From: Didymodactylos carnosus
Taxonomy: Eukaryota > Rotifera > Eurotatoria > Philodinida > Philodinidae
Direction: 5' to 3'
DNA length: 64,000 nucleotides
Assembly (NCBI GenBank): GCA_905250885.1
Contig: CAJNOQ010000039.1
Coordinates: 28,210 to 92,209, forward strand
Shown here: piece by piece, positions 23,186 through 35,325 of the stretch
Numbering within the stretch: the first letter of the stretch is position 1
How the letters are laid out: every line of letters begins with the position of its first letter
Notes under the pieces: model-generated
Databases searched by the model: none
The model's input: the letters and a program-made list of their open reading frames with translations, nothing else
Told to the model about the DNA's origin: nothing
Program-made: the position numbers and the translations under genes

Positions 23186-24679
23186 ATACTTTCACGAAAA
23201 AACTCAATTATGTGTGAATAGATGACGTCAAAACTGCGAAATTCTCGAACTGAATATCTCGGCCTGATAAAGTGCCTGATTCCCGGTAAAATTGAATGCT
23301 TTTGTTCCCGAAAATCACGTTAATTCCTCGACAGTATCATCCCAGTCGACACCCTTAAAACAACCCAAAAATCATCAGTAAAAGCTGGTTTTCCAAAATT
23401 CCCTAATAAACAGTAAAGCAAACATACTGTTGGATAGCCCTTGAAATTCTCTACAAACTGAACTAGTCGGATAATCTACATCGATCGGCCCAGTCACCAG
23501 AAGATGCAAAAAACACGTTAGACCTACGGAAAACAGCTGAAGAATGCTCCTTTCGAAGTTCTTTCTGTCATAATGAACAATTATATATTTTTCAAAACTA
23601 ATTGACCATCCTTCTGTCATATCATTAATTGGTTAACAATTTCTCATTAGTACCTTGTTTGCATTAATCTGGATTAATTTGCTTGTCTAATCTAAAAGTA
23701 ATTCATTTCTTTTCTTTTCCTGTCTGTTTTTGTTTTTTAGTCGCCAGGTCAAAACAACGCCCAATAACAGGCATAATAGAATTGATATAAATTAAGATGC
23801 AACGTACTAAGTTTTTTTAACACAGACTGTGGTATTCTGTCCGATCTCTGACCTGTTTTTCCTAAATGTGGTTGAAGTGCATTCTTTTCTGTGTATTATT
23901 TTATTCGAAATTCTATTTTTCTTACATCTTCACCTCCGTTAGCTGATTAAACTAAAAGCCGATGTTTTTACCAAAGACTACTGACAGGCAAAAGAATATG
24001 CTAGGCAAACATTAGTTACCTTTCGGCATTGCTTACGTCCTAAAATCCAATTTTTGGCTTTATGCAGATCGACTCTTGTATCACAGCATTTACGTCTGTT
24101 TAGATAATACACATTCTTCTAACCACAAACAGAATTTGATGGTCGGTTAGAACAAGATAAAAATAAATATAATGAACAATTGAAAGAAATTGGTAGAAAA
24201 TTGAATAAACCGGAATTAAGAAATATTTCATCTGCAGTGCAGTGCAGTGCGCATGCGAAAAAGAGCCGTAACATGGTCAAAAATTTAACTCTCACGTTTT
24301 TAAAATATTCCTGGATTCTCCGCCCAAAACTGGAGTTACGAAAAAATTTTTAGACTTCTAGACCTAAGTTGGGCTGACTTATAGAATTTATAAGATCGGG
24401 ACCATCGAAAAGGTGTTAAAAATGGCACGTCGTGAATATTTTATCTGTGACGCCGCCATTTTTGAATATTTAGAGTGCAGATTTGTTCATACGCCTAATA
24501 TTTCGTAAACTCACTAAAAAAAAGTAATTTTATTCCAAGAATTTCATTTTCTACAACTATGATTTTTCACTTGTCTGGATTCTAAAAACTCTGCATGCAA
24601 CTGTAAAATAACTTAAAAGTATGCGTTTTGTTTAGTTTTGGTCAGCTTTTCTCAACAAAACAAGCGGTAGCTCATGAAA
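23186..24679. other. Intergenic, no gene recognised
   Basis: AT-rich. A 39-codon exon-like stretch near 24131-24245 (Glu/Lys/Asn-rich) was considered and rejected. A short (CAGTG)n run lies at 24232-24250. Confidence 0.4.
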
Positions 24680-24877
24680 TTATAGGCAAAATATCGCGAA
24701 GGTCAATACCATATCCATATGCTTTACATGTGTCTCAAACGTTGGTGAGTATACAATTATGTCATCTAAATACACCAATGCGCTGTCCCAGCAACCTAAT
24801 ACTGAATTGATTACCCGTTGGAATGTTGCTGGTGCGTTTGATAGCCCAAATGGCAATACATTGAATTCATAAAACTT
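24680..24877 (-). pseudogene. Ty3/gypsy reverse transcriptase fragment
   Basis: A 65-codon open stretch reads F-Y-E-F-N-V-L-P-F-G-L-S-N-A-P-A-T-F-Q, then V-Y-L-D-D-I-I-V-Y-S-P-T-F-E-T-H-V-K-H-M. These are the fingers/palm motifs of Ty3/gypsy reverse transcriptase, with the catalytic Y-x-D-D intact as Y-L-D-D. Stops lie directly on both sides and the neighbouring frames show only faint continuation. It is a dead fragment, and no LTRs were found. Confidence 0.85.
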
Positions 24878-25596
24878 GTGTCAATTCACACCTTAAATTT
24901 ATCAACTCTAGAATATTCCGCTTTTCGTGTAAACTTAAATATAAATATACGCTATTTTTGTGCAAAAGATACCTTCTTCAGTAACTTAATAAACTACTTA
25001 TACGCAACAACGTATACCGGACCTAACACTCACTTTTCGTGAATAATAAGTAAATAGGTCAACTCATAGTACATTATTTCGATTACATTGTCAGTATTGT
25101 TTTCTGTCATTCTTAAGGATAATGGTAAACAAAACGAAATACAATAGTTAAGATTTCAAACATTTCATCCAACACTTTTTACAGAAAATCAAATTCAACA
25201 TATTTTCCAGGGGCGTCTATCCTGAGGGACGTTTGAGGTGCAATGCCGCAAACAAACATAAGGTGGTACGCTTTTTTGCTGTAGAAATTAATTTTTTAGG
25301 TGGTACACTGAGTGATTGAACCTTCGAAGTGCTACAAAATGCCTCAACAGGTGGGGATAGACGCCCTTGATATTTCCACATCTAAAAGTTGCGCATACAA
25401 TAACCAAACATCTGTGGCACATCAAAAAGGTTTTATAAAGAAACAAACATACTACACTAAGCGTAGAAATTGATACCTTTAGAAGTTTAACATTTCGATA
25501 CAGCCAGCATCCACTTTTGTAAGCTTGACACACGCATCAGCACTTGGTAAAATGGAAAGTTAAAAATACTATTTCAATCACAATTTTTCTTTCCTA

Positions 25597-25725
25597 ATGG
25601 AACTTCTTGATCCAAGAAGCTGCAAGAAAGCAAGAAAAAAACAAGTGGGACACTTCTTGCGGCAAGAAATGTTTCTTGCTTTCTTGTCTCAAGATCTTGA
25701 GCCAAGAAATATTACACTCGTTCTT
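25597..25725. repeat. CTTCTTG/CAAGAAG word block
   Basis: About 125 bp of palindromic pairs such as cttcttgatccaagaag and cttgtctcaagatcttgag. The 81-residue plus-strand frame over it (25597-25842) is probably only a by-product. Confidence 0.6.
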
Positions 25726-25885
25726 CGATTTCTTTTTATGGTCATTTCAATTTCGGTTATAGAAAGAGCACGGCTTCTTGTGAAAGATACACGTGTATTT
25801 GTTGCTATGTATATGTATTTAGGCTATTTGTTATATTTCTAACGTTTATCAACGTCAAAGAATTTATGTACCCAATATATAACAT

Positions 25886-25937
25886 TAGAGCCGTAGCAAA
25901 TAAGTAATGTTAACATTGCTTATTTCCTACGGCTCTA
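25886..25937. repeat. 52-bp near-perfect palindrome
   Basis: Two 26-bp arms with two mismatches meet at gttaac, with outer ends tagagccgtag and ctacggctcta. It would form a hairpin without a loop. It abuts the start of repeat family 1 copy B. Confidence 0.8.
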
Positions 25938-26638
25938 TTTATTCTTCTCATTTTAAACGGGACGAGAAAACCATGTCTCGTATATAAGGTACTTATTTCT
26001 TGCAATGGTCTTGAGACCATTTTTATTATATTCGAATTATTTGCAGTTTATATTTCCTTTTTAACATTTTTGAAGTAGAATTAAATCTAAAAATAACTAA
26101 TTTATAGAGTAAGTACACGGTAGTGCCAGTGAGTGAGAGAATAGGGACAGAAATCCTGTCTACTTTACTCTCGCACAGTTAAATGATGAAATCTAAGAAT
26201 TTTCTCGATGTATAGGCTCAATCAACGTTTAGTGTGCAAAGATTTCAAAATAAAAATGCACAGAAGTGAGAAATGCATCCAGGATTGATGTTTTTTATAA
26301 CAATTGTGAGTATTCTCAGTGTAAGATCGCTTTGCTGTTAGTGACTTTCAGGATGTGGCAACGATCAGTTCGGTTCTGTTCGACGTACAAAGGATTGGGG
26401 CTCAGCCATTCCGCCTCATTCACACAATATTAGATTGGCTCTAATAACGAACTGATCCTAGCGATAATATTTACGGGTATACATTCTCTGACAGTCCAGG
26501 CGTGAATGTTTTCACATACGGCAAACGTTACCTTATCGGTAATATTCACACGTGAACCACAAAACATCAATCATCTTCACTTTTATTTTGAGATCGAATG
26601 CCAGTTATATGTAGAACCTTAATTGAGAAATACATGAA
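25938..26638 (+). repeat. Dispersed repeat family 1, copy B (about 700 bp)
   Basis: Homologous along its length to 6516-7258 in the same orientation, with moderate divergence and a few small indels. The end is near gagaaatacatga (26627-26638). No protein is encoded. Confidence 0.7.
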
Positions 26639-26989
26639 AGAACTTGAAGAAGTCTTAGATTGAAGCTGCTTAGAAGTAATAATTGAATCTTTCTCAAAGT
26701 TTTCATCAAGATCGCTACATAAGAATTCATTGACGTTAAGATAAATTGTTTGTTGCATTTTTACGTTCCTGTATTTGAATTGTCTCTTTTTATACGCGAA
26801 TGTCTTTGAGAAATATTTCTTACTATCCTACTAAAATAATTATATTGTTACTAGAGTTAGAAGAGAACATATCAGGTTACGAGGTAATTCGTCACCGATT
26901 CATATTTACACATCTGTAATTGATGCTGTTGACCTTATAAATTCATTCTTTATCAATCTATTACAGGGTCACTAAGACTAGGGTCACAC

Positions 26990-27678
26990 TACAGCCTTAA
27001 TCGCGATTAAAATTAATCATGATTAACGATTTTGTAGTGCGAGTACATCCTTTTTAATCATGATTAACACTATTTTAATCACGGTTAAATAAACAATGTG
27101 ACCGCGCTAATCATGATTAAAGGCTAATCGTGATTAAGAACAGCAAATAAATACGGAAAATGCTCTAAAATCGGCTCATTTTTCTGTCAGTTAATTGAAC
27201 GATGAACACTGTGACTTTACTAAATGTTATTAAACAAAGAAAAGTGTTTACGGCAAAAAGAAAACACAGAAAAGAACATGTGCCGAGTCCCGATATGCTG
27301 CTATTATTTCTTCCGTTGGTGAATTCTTTCACAAAAGCCGAATGATCTGTTTGGCAATGTCAGAGAAACAAAGAGTTTTTTGAAATCGAGGTTCAAAAAT
27401 TCGATGATGGTGCTTTCAAGAAAAATTTCCGTGTGAGTAAACAAGTATTTCAATATTTGTTGACAGCAGTCGGTATGAATATGACAAAGCAAGACACAAA
27501 ACTGCGTCCAGCAATATCAGCACCTAAACGATTAGCTATTGCATTATACACAATGGCATCAACAGCCGAGTATCGTACGATCGCTAATTTGTTTGGGGTA
27601 TCCAAGCCTAGCGTAATCAGCATTTTTGATGAAGTCGTCTATGTAATGCCATTACATAGGCGAATTGGTGGTGTTTAA
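26990..27678 (+). mobile_element. PIF/Harbinger transposon, 5' part
   Basis: The presumed left end gggtcacactacag (from about 26991) is followed by a 150-bp array of TTAATCATGATTAA-like palindromes. The N-terminal part of a transposase follows (frame open from about 27380; 27433-27678 in the strongest part): V-S-K-Q-V-F-Q-Y-L-L, K-R-L-A-I-A-L-Y-T-M-A-S-T-A-E-Y-R-T-I-A-N-L-F-G-V-S-K-P-S-V. This is the helix-turn-helix region found in HARBI1-like transposases. The frame stops at 27678, before the DDE catalytic core. No right inverted repeat was found, so the element is truncated. Confidence 0.8.
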
Positions 27679-28028
27679 AACCAAGTACATATCCAAAAAA
27701 GCGACTTTGTAACGTTTGTTCTTATAGTTTTGAGAAGCCCAGAACTAGGTGGTTTTCGTAAAGCTCTTTTTTCAACGTGAAGAAAATATTTTCAACGATT
27801 TTCAGCGTCATATTCGGAAAGCGAACACTTAACTTTGCCCTGTCACGTTGAAATGATGCGTTAAGAGCCAGAAAGAACAAAAAATTATGGAACACAAGTT
27901 CATTCGAACCCCTCTTCTTATAATTTTGAGCATTACTGTAGAATATTCTAATAATGCTTTTTTGCAATTAGAGTACACGTATAAAGATGATAATTGGCTT
28001 TTGTTAGACCTTTATGTCTTGTTAAGAA

Positions 28029-28286
28029 CAAGAGCTATAAGACTTTTCCTCAAAACCGTTTAGTCTTTAACTTTGTGCAATCTTAACTTGAGTATACACC
28101 CTATTCGTAAGCACACAATATAGTACATTATCTGTAGTTTCTGATTGTGTATTTAATTGTTAATAAAATTTTATTGTTAACATCTTATATGGTTTCAAAT
28201 TATGAAGTATGAGTTGGACGTATTGTAGTAAATTTGATATGGGGCATTTTTGACTAAACGGTTTTGAGGAAAACTGTTAGCCCTTG
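28029..28286. mobile_element. About 258-bp MITE with 37-bp inverted ends
   Basis: The left end caagagctataagac ... cggttttgaggaaaag-type sequence (28029-28065) is the inverted match of 28252-28286 (gactaaacggttttgagg ... cccttg). The interior is AT-rich and non-coding. Confidence 0.65.
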
Positions 28287-28394
28287 TTTGATTTTTCGTA
28301 ATGTGAAATCCAATAATGATTTTGTTTGATTGCTTGTTAGCACTTGAGGAATTTGTGGTATTGATGTAGGGTGGTTGGTTCGTATCCGCTGCTG

Positions 28395-28628
28395 TTAGTT
28401 GGCTCGTGATCGTGTGATAATAGATGCCATTGTATAGTTTAGACCCGTTAAAAAGGGACTTTGAGAATGAAGGGAACGATTATAAATCAAATTTAATGTT
28501 GGATCAACTGTTGTGGAGTCGGTTGGATGTTTGATTAACCATGCGTGTCTTGATAAATGATCTGGTGCTCCATTCTTAATTTGAACATATTTGACTTCGA
28601 TGATTTGTGTATTGGATATTTCGCACAA
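28395..28628 (-). pseudogene. Ty3/gypsy RNase H-integrase junction fragment
   Basis: The 77-codon frame contains I-I-E-V-K-Y-V-Q-I-K-N-G-A-P-D-H-L-S-R-H, the end-of-RNase-H motif (K-Y-x-x-G-x-x-N-x-x-x-D-x-L-S-R) of Ty3/gypsy elements, and ends with I-I-T-R-S-R-A-N, typical of the following linker. It is on the same strand as the RT piece at 24.7 kb but lies upstream of it, the wrong order for one element, so these are two separate remnants. Confidence 0.7.
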
Positions 28629-28639
28629 TTTCTTACCAG

Positions 28640-30952
28640 AAGAAGAATCGGTTCAACTTGTCTATAACCGGTTTTGGAATACTAGTTTTATCTGAACGAA
28701 ATTTATTCATATTTATCTGAACTCCAAAAACGACTAGGATTTAAACTTTTAAACTCTTAAAACTTAAACGGCTAGCAGTAGTTTGACTCGATTTGCATTA
28801 CAGAAAGCACCAATTCTTTTTGCGTATGATTTGATGCGAGAAGTTTGATAAAAAAATTTTGGTCGAATTAGATTGACGCGTTTCAACGACACTTAACGCT
28901 CAATCCAACTCTTCATAATGATCGAGTTTTATTACGTTTTTATATTTTTTTAGATTATTTTGGTTCACAATAAAAATTGTTAATATATTATTCTATCATG
29001 GTATCTAACACGTGAAAAAAGATCGATCGATATTGAGCAGATTTTGGATTCATGTTAAATCTGGAATGAAAGTATAGCACTTCTAAACAATTCACTTTAC
29101 AAATTTACCATGAAAAGTTACTGATGTATGACTAGTTTTAGCCATTGAAGAAATGCAACGAAAACCAGTTGGATAGAATAACCACTGTTTACTGCAGCTA
29201 TGACTATTGCCTGTTCACTTTTCTACTGAGAAATCAGTAATCTCTTGATTGTGAAACCCTTCCTAATGCTCTGTATTTGTTCTTTCCGATCAAATCATAG
29301 TCCATATTCCTCGAACGATTGAACGACATTGACATTCTCAATTTGCAGAGGCTGGAAAAAGGCATTTCTGTATCCCAAATGATTTGTTTTATGCCTGTTT
29401 ACTAACAAAGTCCAAAACTTTGCGTAGAAATACACGATCAGAAGTAACAGATTTTTAAAAATGAAAATTTTAAAGATTTGGGATGTTTCAATGTTTAACC
29501 TTAGCGGAAGCTCGTGCTCTACAAAGATCTTGATAATCATTGAATCATCGTTTTGTTTCACGCTCGTTTACGTATAAATGCGAAAATGTACAGACTCGAA
29601 ATTTTTTTTTGAGAATGTAGGAGACCTACTGTGGAGAAAGATTTTCAAAATGATTTTTATGATGAAAAGATGCGGTCAGACTTGGCTTTCAATTGGTGAA
29701 GCCAAGTCTCTATCACTTTCCTATCAAACATTATTCAGAAAACATCTGAGTGCAGTGGTTTTTTACAGACAATAATGTTTTGTCTTTTTCGACGTTCTAT
29801 TATTTATTTACATTCATGTTTTTTTTAATTTTGCTTCATCGCTGAGAAATTTCACGTCTAATAAAAGTTCGCTATTTCTGCCAAAAAAAAATCGCTATTT
29901 TCGCCATCAAGGTTGGACTTTTCGACAAAAATAAGGTCATATTCCGAATCAGTATCAAACACTGAGTCGAATGACGTGAGTTTTTACAGAACACCGTACT
30001 TTGCCGAGCTTTTAAGCTGCCGAGCTTTTTCAAAAATATCAAATTTCTGAAATTTGATGAAGCAAACTTAAAAAAAAGAAACGATATATACTTAGATATA
30101 GATCGCAGAAATATTTGACTACGGTCTTAATAAGATTCGAACAAGTTTCTAGCGAAAGAACATTTTTACTTCTCACAGTAAAAGATGACTGCCTGACACA
30201 TTGTGGTTGTGGTCTAGTTGATGTGTTTATTGTTTGATTTTTAACTTCCGTGTTGGTTTATTTTTAAAAAGAAAACGTACTAAAATACTAAAGAGCGTTG
30301 TCTCTTAAGTACATGCTCCTTTTGTTCCTCAATTCAATTAATAGATTTAAATAAAGTTCTCATTTTTCAAAAAAAATGTTTAGGTTGAAAATTTTTGCTG
30401 TTCATTGATGCTATTGGAAAGTGAGAGAGAAAGGAAAGAATTAACTACATTAGTTTTTCTTCTTGTTTTCTACACAGTACACCTACATATGCATGCTTTT
30501 TCAGTTGAAAAGAATATTCTGTCGCATGTGCTTGCATTGCAGTGTAAAAAAACGGCTTTTTCATGTCGTTATGTTGTGTATCACAATTTAAAAAATATGA
30601 TACCATCATTCTGCTAATGTGTATTTGGCAAGTCAAAAATTCTATTTTAAATAAATATACACCGTATAATTGACATGCCTGTGTTAAGAAAACGTAACGG
30701 CGATAAAAAATTAACAGTATGAATAATATTTTTTAATTAGCGATTGAAACTTGAAAAAAAACAACTTACAATTAAAGTTCGTTAGGTCAGAAACTTTCAC
30801 GTGCGAGAAATGTTTTTTTGAAATCTAGACTAGTAAAAATGATAAATTCATGAGCTTTTCTTATAATATTGCTAGTAAATGGTGTACATATCCTCTCTCC
30901 TATAAGTCGTAATTTGAGGCAACGAGTATAAATAGCTTGGCTTCCCTAGTGA
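28640..30952. other. Intergenic, no gene recognised
   Basis: About 2.3 kb of AT-rich DNA. I searched here for the missing GRAM-domain exons of the gene at 31705 and saw none. Open frames at 29578 and 30405 have no recognisable motif. Confidence 0.45.
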
Positions 30953-31598
30953 GAAACCTATACATTTCCTGATAGGATCCTTGAGAAATCCTGTTAGTAT
31001 CCTATTAGGATTTAGCATGCTTTTTTGTAGGATCCTAGGAAAATTCTACAGAATTCTAAAGAAATCAGGTATATCGGATAGAAGTAGGGTTTACCAAGGT
31101 TTTGTTAGGATCTTATTCGGATTCTAACAAGAAAATACGATGACTGCATCATAATGTAGCAGGAATTATTTAGGATTTTAGCAGAGAAGTATAAGTCTTG
31201 CACAGAAATTTCATAGGATTGTCTGTATATTCCTAACTCCAGTGAAATTTCTCTATCCATTCTCATTTAGGGACATTTACAAATAATGACAACTACTTTG
31301 TTTTCGTCTCCTTAATCCGACCTGCTAGTGAACCTTAAAGAGAGAAAAAATTCCTAGTAGAGTTTTAAACGGCCTATTTGACCAGGAGTTACTAAATTTT
31401 TGTTTGTAAATCTAAAACACATTTAAAACTAGCTCGTATACGTTTTATTACTTCAACCTGCTATTAACTATTCTTCTTCATTAAGAACAAAAGTCCTGTC
31501 AGATTCCGCTCCACATTCCCTGTAGGAGCCTAACATCTAAGAGCCTATTACGAACTTATTAGGACATACATAAGAAGTGTATAGGAATTGATCCAGTG
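30953..31598. mobile_element. Element with AGGATCCT word arrays
   Basis: The left end (ccctagtgagaaacctatac) and the inverted right end (gtgtataggaattgatccag, near 31577-31596) are imperfect inverted repeats. Next to the left end lies a 260-bp array of AGGATCCT/AGGATTC words (30970-31230); a thinner array (taggagcctaacatc, attaggac) lies near the right end. The ends resemble those of the block at 22.96-23.19 kb. Confidence 0.5.
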
Positions 31599-31704
31599 TT
31601 AAGGATAGCGTTTGACTGATGTCTCTAACTTTAAAACATTTGAAGTATGATGTCAGATTATCTACTAGCCCAACCGCGCTGCTCAAGTTCTCTTATTATT
31701 TCAG

Positions 31705-33630
31705 CACGCAAATCATGATCCATCATGTCCTGATGTTCCTGTCCCACCAGAAATATTTTCCAATGTCTTGCAAGATACAACTAAATGTAAAACAAAAAAA
31801 GGAAAAAAAAAGAAACGTGTCGCTCCGTTAGCCATTAATCGTCGAACGAATTCAAGTGAAAGCGATGAAGAAGATAATGGCATTCCTTCACCACCACCTG
31901 TTAATAACTGTTATTTAGCCAAATGTCCGTGTGAAACACACTTACATAAACAATTAGTTGAACGAAATTATCAATTGTCTGTAGAAAAATTATTTGATCT
32001 CATATTTGGAGATAATGAATTTGTACGAACATATCGTAGTGCACAAAGAATATACGGTATAAAAGGAAGAAAAATAACGTCGTATTATAATGAGTTAAGT
32101 GATTTTATTTTCTAGATGATCATGCAACAGAATGGACCATAAATCCCCAATCACAGAATCGTGAACGTGTGGTAACATCCAAAATACCATTTGTATCTGT
32201 ATTAGGAAATAGTACAATATCAAGTACAGAAAAACAAGTGAGAATATTTTCAAATATTCTATTAATTCTATTTAAATACATTACTGAAATTTCAATCTAT
32301 TTAATGACATGCCTCTTACAGGTCATACGAAATGAGAAGAAATATTCGTACTATATCGTGGATAATGATATATATAATACGGGAGTCAAATTTGGTGATA
32401 CATTTTATGTGGCATTACGCTATTGTCTAGTGCAAACAGCTGTTAATCATTCAAATTTAAGAATAACAGCTGAAGTTCGATATCTTAAAACTGTTATTGG
32501 CTTTATGAAAAGTGAATAGAAAATTAAATTTTTGTTCATCATGTATTTGATTGATCACTGTTCTGTTTAGATCTCATTGAAAAAAATGCCATTGCTGCAA
32601 TACAAGTTTCACTCCAAGATTTAAGTGTGTGTTTTCTAAATAATTTGTTTCATATTTTCATTTATTTTTTTATCTTTTCAGATAATAGACTCAATTTAGT
32701 GGATGAATTAGCAACAGGTTACTAGCAAAAAACAAAGTGATTCTCTCTTTTTAAAAATTCTATCATGGATATGTTTTGTATGATAGGAACCCAGAATAGT
32801 CGATCGATGAGTGGTGATCAATCGTTAAATGTTTCTCGAGGAAGACGTATGAGTCGACATGAATTAGTTCCACCAACTATTCCGATTACACAACCATCTG
32901 GTATATGTGTATAAAATTAAATAATTTGTTAACTGAGATTATCCTTCTTTTATTTTATTAGATGAAACAAAAACATCATCATTATTTCAGAATGAAAAAC
33001 TTGTATGGTTATTTATTATCAGGTAAATCATGTATCTGCTAAGGAAATATAATTATTATTATTTGATTTAAGCTTAATTTACTAGAAAAAACAAAAATAA
33101 ATCCACTATAGTATTCTAACGCTCAAAAACTTAAAATTAATGTTGTACGAATAGTAATTCGAACATATGATCTTGGATTTTCAGTAAAAAACAAAAGCTG
33201 AATTTGATTGCTTCTAGTCTATATACTGTAGAATGATTGAAATTGTTCAAATAACATAATATTTTGTCATTAGTAGGATTTTGTATTTTATTTTGAATTC
33301 TTCGATAGTTTAACTTTTAAAGCAATGAATATGGTTCTGTTTATATTCTAGAAGAATAAAGCTTAAGTTAAATATGATTAATAACACAGAATGTTTTTGT
33401 TTGATTTGAAGTTCTCATATGTTATAATTGTGTTTAGTGCCATCATTTTATCTTTTATTCATATATTTTTGTATGTCAAATTAAAACAAATCGACTCCGT
33501 TGTTGATAAATTGTTGGAACAATCTCTGCTATGTACAAAGAATTCAATGTAAGTAGCATCTGTCAACTATAATCAAGTACATTTACCTTTCTCTTCTAAT
33601 TTTAGGACTAAAAACAAGCGATATCAATGA
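31705..33630 (+). CDS. Aster/GRAMD1-type VASt-domain membrane protein, 5' part missing
   Basis: Nine exons join in phase: 31705-32056, 32116-32237, 32322-32511, 32571-32624, 32682-32717, 32787-32900, 32962-33022, 33438-33548 and 33606-33630, 354 codons plus stop. A basic linker (K-K-G-K-K-K-K-R) and acidic Ser cluster precede a VASt (Aster) domain beginning C-P-C-E-T-H-L-H, with L-S-V-E-K-L-F-D-L-I-F-G. The C-terminus has a single hydrophobic segment (A-I-I-L-S-F-I-H-I-F-L-Y-V). In animals, Aster/GRAMD1 proteins sit in the ER by this tail, dock on plasma-membrane phosphatidylserine through an N-terminal GRAM domain, and move cholesterol with the VASt domain. Exon 1 as given begins at an acceptor (TTTCAG), so at least one earlier exon is needed, but no GRAM exon is visible in the preceding 3 kb. 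Confidence 0.8.
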
Positions 33631-34317
33631 ATATTACTGATATATTATTTTAATTACGATAAAAATTTCTAAGTAACATCTGTTACAAAATTAATTTTTT
33701 TTATTGAACATCATTGAATGTATTACCCTTTAAAAAAAAATTATTTATTTTTTCCTATATATATTTACCTACCTGTGATACGTTTTTCTTACTGTTCTTC
33801 ATCTGATTAATTTCAACGAGTATTAAACGAAAAAAAAGAAAAAACCGTCACATTATATTATTTATGAGTAGTAGAACATGATAAGGAAAAAGAAGAGATG
33901 ACATGTGTAAAACGTCTCTTCTGAGGATACCTGAATACACATAACAACAAATTAACAGTAATAATCGATGTCAGTTAAAAGATACTAAAATCGTATTAGT
34001 ATTCGTTCTACTAATGCTGGTTCACTAAACTTTAATATAATCAAAGAGGTCTGATATATCTAACGAACACGATTTACCAGAGCTATTAAACTAAAAATAT
34101 ACTTGTCTTATTCATATGAGTATTATTCATAAAAAATTGATCAGTTGACTGTTTCTTTCGTTATGATAGTATGAAGAAGACTTTTCTCCGATGAATTTTA
34201 AACGTTCAACACTAGACGCAGTTTTTTTTACCTAAATTACGAATATTAACTTTAAAATATAGAAACTATAACTACTACTGAATCTGATATTTCCCATGGT
34301 AATGACGGTCTGTAATA

Positions 34318-34622
34318 AAATGTGAGATGCATGATGGAAAATATGGTGATCAAAAATACATGTTACTCTTTTTTGACAGTCAAGATGAAAACAAAAAAAT
34401 AATTTGTTTCAAAGTTGTAGATGTAATTAGCTGAAAGCTATCTAAATATCCGTTTTGTTTTCAAATTATAATAATTATTATGGAATTCTATCTTTTTTTT
34501 TCATGATTTTGAGTAAAAAAGTATTTATTAGTGGTTTCTTGATAATAAATGTGACAATGTCATTCTAGTGTTGAGTAAATGTACTTTTGATTACCAAATT
34601 TTTCAGCATGCATCTCACATTT
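34318..34622. mobile_element. About 305-bp MITE with ~50-bp inverted ends
   Basis: The left end aaatgtgagatgcatgatgg and the inverted right end (ccatc-like form: cagcatgcatctcacatt) match over about 50 bp, including gtgatcaaaaatacatgt versus gtaatcaaaagtacattt. The interior is AT-rich and non-coding. Confidence 0.65.
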
Positions 34623-34823
34623 TTATTTCTTATTTTAATTTTAGACTGTCATTAGAGTGGGAAATATCAGGTTCAAAGGTTCAGTAGTTGTTGTAGTCTT
34701 CTTTGAAAAGGAGTGGAATAAAGAGCAGTATACAAAATGTACTTTGTATCTTATACATTGGAACAGAGTCAATAACTTGGAAACAGAAGTCCTCACAATC
34801 CCTATAACTTCATTCTACACTTT

Positions 34824-35325
34824 TTTTTTTTATTTAAGCTTTTTATTGAAAAAGAAAAAAGGACGATTGCGCAAGCGGCTTTCGCCCTACGTACGCCTTA
34901 AAATGTATAAAAAAGAACGTATAATGAGCTTAAAAGGAGAAAGGAAGAAAAAGGGAAAAAGAAAGCTCACGCAAGAGATGGTCGTTCGGGTTTTTGGATA
35001 TTCACTTCTACTGTTCTACTTGTATTGGCAGCGAGAGAAAACGGAAACTTCTTAGAATCGCACTGTCCGTAGTATATATCGGCATATCTCGTTTAGAATA
35101 ACTTGACTCTCGCCCAAACATCTCCTACGAACTCCCAATAAACTAGCCACCGACACACAAGGCAGGAAGCTCAGACCGGATGGCAGATCGGTTCTTTCTA
35201 AAACATACGTTGAACAATCTAATAAATAATGCATTACTATTTCATTAGCTCTCCGACATGCACAAAGAAGGGATGAAACACATCTTCTGGAGTGTAAATT
35301 GACATTTAGTTGGGGATTTCCACAT
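34824..35325 (-). mobile_element. 5'-truncated LINE insertion with poly(A) and 15-bp target duplication
   Basis: The direct repeat ttcattctacacttt at 34809-34823 and 35326-35340 flanks the insert. On the minus strand it begins inside ORF2 (35052-35330 frame) and encodes the C-terminal zinc knuckle: C-A-C-R-R-A-N-E-I-V-M-H-Y-L-L-D-C, a C-x-C-x(7-8)-H-x(4)-C motif, and ends R-Y-I-L-R-T-V-R-F. A ~200-bp 3' UTR and a poly(A) run follow, seen as poly(T) from 34821. The 5' truncation, the tail and the duplication are the signature of target-primed reverse transcription. Confidence 0.9.

Noticed and set aside
24128-24245. Exon-like Glu/Lys/Asn-rich stretch (R-L-E-Q-D-K-N-K-Y-N-E-Q-L-K)
   Set aside because: It follows a possible AG acceptor but has no start, no partner exon and no family signature; AT-rich DNA easily yields such composition.
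25490-25900. Possible CRISPR-like or regular satellite array
   Set aside because: The repeated words have irregular spacing and both orientations; there are no uniform spacers, and the genome is eukaryotic.
24680-28628. Reading the two gypsy fragments as one LTR retrotransposon
   Set aside because: Both are on the minus strand but the RNase H/integrase piece lies upstream of the RT piece, the reverse of the pol order, and no LTR pair encloses them.
34657-35055. 132-codon plus-strand frame
   Set aside because: It runs across the antisense of the LINE 3' UTR and poly(A) insertion, so it is a by-product.
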